Below are positions 62,218 to 64,000 of a stretch of DNA of 64,000 nucleotides, piece by piece (the first letter of the stretch is position 1; the number at the start of each line of letters is the position of its first letter). Source of the DNA: Actinomadura litoris (GTDB lineage: Bacteria; Actinomycetota; Actinomycetes; Streptosporangiales; Streptosporangiaceae); assembly GCF_009733595.1 (NCBI RefSeq), contig NZ_WOFH01000002.1, positions 778,720 to 842,719 on the forward strand. The letters run 5' to 3'. The notes beneath the pieces were generated by a model, which did not search any database, was not told where the DNA came from, and saw only the letters and a list, made by a program, of their open reading frames with translations. A program made the position numbers and the translations under genes.

Positions 62218-63621
62218 GGTCAGATGGGCCAGCGAGCGGAGCGGTACCGGCAGCCACGCGGGCCGGTTCCGGGCCTCGTAGCGCACCTCGTACACGGCCT
62301 TCTCGAACTCGAAGGCCCGGGTCAGGACGGCGTGGGCGGCCGGGTCGACACCGCCCGCGGCGGCGTAGCCGCGGCAGAACGCGGCGCGGTTGCGCGCGGC
62401 CCACGCGTGCGCGCGGGTCTCCAGGCGGCGCCCGGACTCCGGCGGCAGGGCGCCCGCCTTGGTGATCAGAAAGCGCGCCGCGTACTCGAAGGAGCGCAGC
62501 ATCCCGGCGACGTCGCGGAGCGGGTGGGCGAGGGCGCGGCGCTCGCCGGGGGTGCGGGCGGGTTCGCCCTCGAAGTCCAGCACCGTCCAGCCGGACTCGG
62601 TGCGCAGGACCTGGCCGAGGTGGTAGTCGCCGTGGACGCGCTGGACGGGCAGCGGCGCCGCCCGCGTCGCGAGGTCGAGGAACGCGCCGGTGAGCGCCTT
62701 GGCGTGCGGGGCCAGCGCGGGGACGGCGCGGCAGGTCTCGGTGAGGTCCTCGTTCATCCGCGCCGCCATCGCGTGGACCTCGCCGGCGGGCAGCGTCGTC
62801 ACGCCGAACGCGCCCGCGAGGGCCTGGTGCACCCGCGCGGTGGCGGCGCCGAGCCGCTCGGCCTCGGCCGCGAAGTCGCCGCCCGCGGCGCTCGCGTCCA
62901 GCTCCGCCCACTCGTCCCCGCCCGGCGGCATCGTGTGGGCGTACCAGTCGCGGACGCTGGCGATCGCGAGGCTCCAGCCGTCCGCGCCGGTGCGCAGGTA
63001 GGTCGAGAGCAGCGCGAGCGTGGTCGGCTCGCCGCCTTCGCCCGGCTCCAGCTCGATCCACCCGAGGACGGCCGGGACGTGGGCGCAGCCGCCGCGCGTC
63101 AGCGCGAGGTTGACCTCCAGGTCGGGGTTCACGCCGTCGCTCAGCCGCCGGAACAGCTTGCAGATGTAGGCGTCGCCGAACAGCAGCGAGGTGTTGCTCT
63201 GCTCGGCGGTGATCGGCAGGCTCGTCAGGTCGGTGCGGATCACCCCGCCGCCCGCGTTCCGGAAGCGCAGGGGGCCGACGGACGCCTCGGCCGCCAGGCC
63301 GCGCAGCAGGGTCCGGGTCAGGTCGGGGTCGTGGGCGGCGTCATAGCAGTGCGTCCCCTCCTCGGGGGAGCCGCCGATCTCGGCGTGCCTGAGCCGGTCG
63401 GGCAGGTCGCGCCGGGTGCCGAGGAGGAGCTGGTACCGGTCGGTGCCGGTGTGCTGCCGGACGTGGATGACGAGATGGTGCAGCGCCGGGTCGCCGGAAT
63501 GGAGTTCGGTGGTCGCGGCGATCGTGATGCCGTCGATGGGGATGTGCTTGCCGCCGAACCAGCGCTGCCGGGGCAGCCATTCGGCGAGGTCCCGCTGGAG
63601 GACGCTCCGCGGCGGCAGCAC
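62212..63621 (-). CDS. mak: Maltokinase (Mak/Pep2)
   Basis: 469 aa from a GTG two bases after the treS stop. Opening LAEWLPRQRWFGGK is the N-terminal cap typical of actinobacterial maltokinases. The aminoglycoside-kinase-like core shows VQRVHGDYHLGQVL (catalytic HGDxHLGQ) and VLDFEGEPAR (metal-binding Asp-Glu). It phosphorylates maltose to maltose-1-phosphate for GlgE, and its product partners with TreS in trehalose-to-alpha-glucan conversion. Directly follows treS, the standard order. Confidence 0.92.
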   Translation of the reverse strand: MLPPRSVLQRDLAEWLPRQRWFGGKHIPIDGITIAATTELHSGDPALHHLVIHVRQHTGTDRYQLLLGTRRDLPDRLRHAEIGGSPEEGTHCYDAAHDPDLTRTLLRGLAAEASVGPLRFRNAGGGVIRTDLTSLPITAEQSNTSLLFGDAYICKLFRRLSDGVNPDLEVNLALTRGGCAHVPAVLGWIELEPGEGGEPTTLALLSTYLRTGADGWSLAIASVRDWYAHTMPPGGDEWAELDASAAGGDFAAEAERLGAATARVHQALAGAFGVTTLPAGEVHAMAARMNEDLTETCRAVPALAPHAKALTGAFLDLATRAAPLPVQRVHGDYHLGQVLRTESGWTVLDFEGEPARTPGERRALAHPLRDVAGMLRSFEYAARFLITKAGALPPESGRRLETRAHAWAARNRAAFCRGYAAAGGVDPAAHAVLTRAFEFEKAVYEVRYEARNRPAWLPVPLRSLAHLTT

Positions 63622-63623
63622 GG

Positions 63624-64000
63624 TCAGGCGGTCCTCTCGGTGTCCGCGTCCTCCGGTGGAGTGAGCTGGAACCAATGGAAACCGTGCCCCGGCAACGTCA
63701 TGAGGTAGGGGAGTTCGCCGATCGCGGGGAACTGCACCCCGCCCGTGCATTCGACGGGGGAGTGGCCCTCGAAGCGCCGCAGGTCCAGCTCGACGGGCTG
63801 CGGGAAGCGCGAGAGATTGCTGACGCAGAGAATGACGTCCGTTCCGCCCCACTGGTCCGCTTCCTTTTCCCCTATCTCGCGGGTGAAGGCGAGGACGGAG
63901 GGGTTGGAGGCGGAGAGTTCGTTGTAGGTGCCGACGCCGAAGACGGGGTGGCGTTGGCGGATTTCGATCATGGTGCGGGTCCAGTGCAGGAGGGATCCGG
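63624..64000 (-). CDS. treS: Trehalose synthase TreS, C-terminal part, gene continues beyond window
   Basis: The frame runs to the window edge, so only the last 125 or so residues are present. SLLHWTRTMIEIRQRHPVFG and NPSVLAFTRE, followed by ILCVSNLSRFPQPVELDL, match the end of the GH13 TreS barrel and its C-terminal beta domain. TreS interconverts maltose and trehalose. Its stop lies 2 nt upstream of the mak GTG. Confidence 0.93.
   Translation of the reverse strand, partial: GSLLHWTRTMIEIRQRHPVFGVGTYNELSASNPSVLAFTREIGEKEADQWGGTDVILCVSNLSRFPQPVELDLRRFEGHSPVECTGGVQFPAIGELPYLMTLPGHGFHWFQLTPPEDADTERTA

Noticed and set aside
1..64000. CRISPR arrays, insertion sequences, integrases, rRNA genes
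   Set aside because: No regularly spaced repeats, transposase or integrase motifs, or rRNA-like sequence were seen anywhere in the window.

Overview
The window is 64 kb of very GC-rich DNA with actinomycete features: GTG and TTG starts, ATGA/GTGA stop-start overlaps, a mycobacterial-type SOS box, CGNR and SWIM zinc-finger proteins, and TreS/maltokinase. Family resemblance points to a filamentous actinomycete, probably Streptosporangiales (Actinomadura-like), but genus cannot be fixed by eye. Nearly all of the sequence is coding; large open frames opposite real genes are GC-driven shadows and were left out.

Layout. 1-6 kb: the end of a polysaccharide deacetylase, then the damage-inducible mutagenesis cassette imuA-imuB-dnaE2 under a near-consensus LexA box. 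6-16 kb: mtnA, a secreted M28 peptidase, recD2, a family-5 solute-binding protein, a secreted LVIVD-repeat protein and an aromatic-acid-exporter-like membrane protein. 16-21 kb: a CGNR regulator divergent from a tiny zinc-ribbon protein, a glutamine-synthetase-like ligase divergent from an amidohydrolase (a split FluG-like pair), and a CoA-disulfide-reductase-like flavoprotein.

21-39 kb is the most unusual region. It holds two full DUF4132 genes, a third copy that is N-truncated and internally deleted, and a short 3' scrap of another copy, then a tightly coupled operon: MoxR AAA+ ATPase, DUF5682 protein, VWA protein and SWIM zinc-finger protein. From memory this matches the uncharacterised E. 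coli yehI/yehL/yehM/yehP/yehQ set. Several small actinomycete proteins and a PLP-dependent gamma-lyase are interleaved.

39-51 kb: a phospholipid module (CDP-alcohol phosphatidyltransferase, CdsA, PlsC); an operon coupled by stop-start overlaps that encodes a zinc-finger SDR, an LRR protein, an ankyrin protein, a 67-aa protein and a metallo-beta-lactamase-fold hydrolase, preceded by a tRNA-like element; a DUF5954 protein; an isolated MreB-like protein; and an ATPase/TPR protein without a DNA-binding domain.

51-56.5 kb is a compact diterpenoid locus: prenyl diphosphate synthase, class I terpene synthase, class II (DxDD) diterpene cyclase and cytochrome P450. 56.7-60.5 kb carries a PP2C phosphatase, an N6-adenine DNA methylase with its own HTH and specificity-like C-terminus, and a soluble Ser/Thr kinase, suggesting phospho-controlled DNA modification. 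The end holds an NlpC/P60 hydrolase and the mak-treS trehalose/maltose-1-phosphate genes, with treS cut by the window edge.
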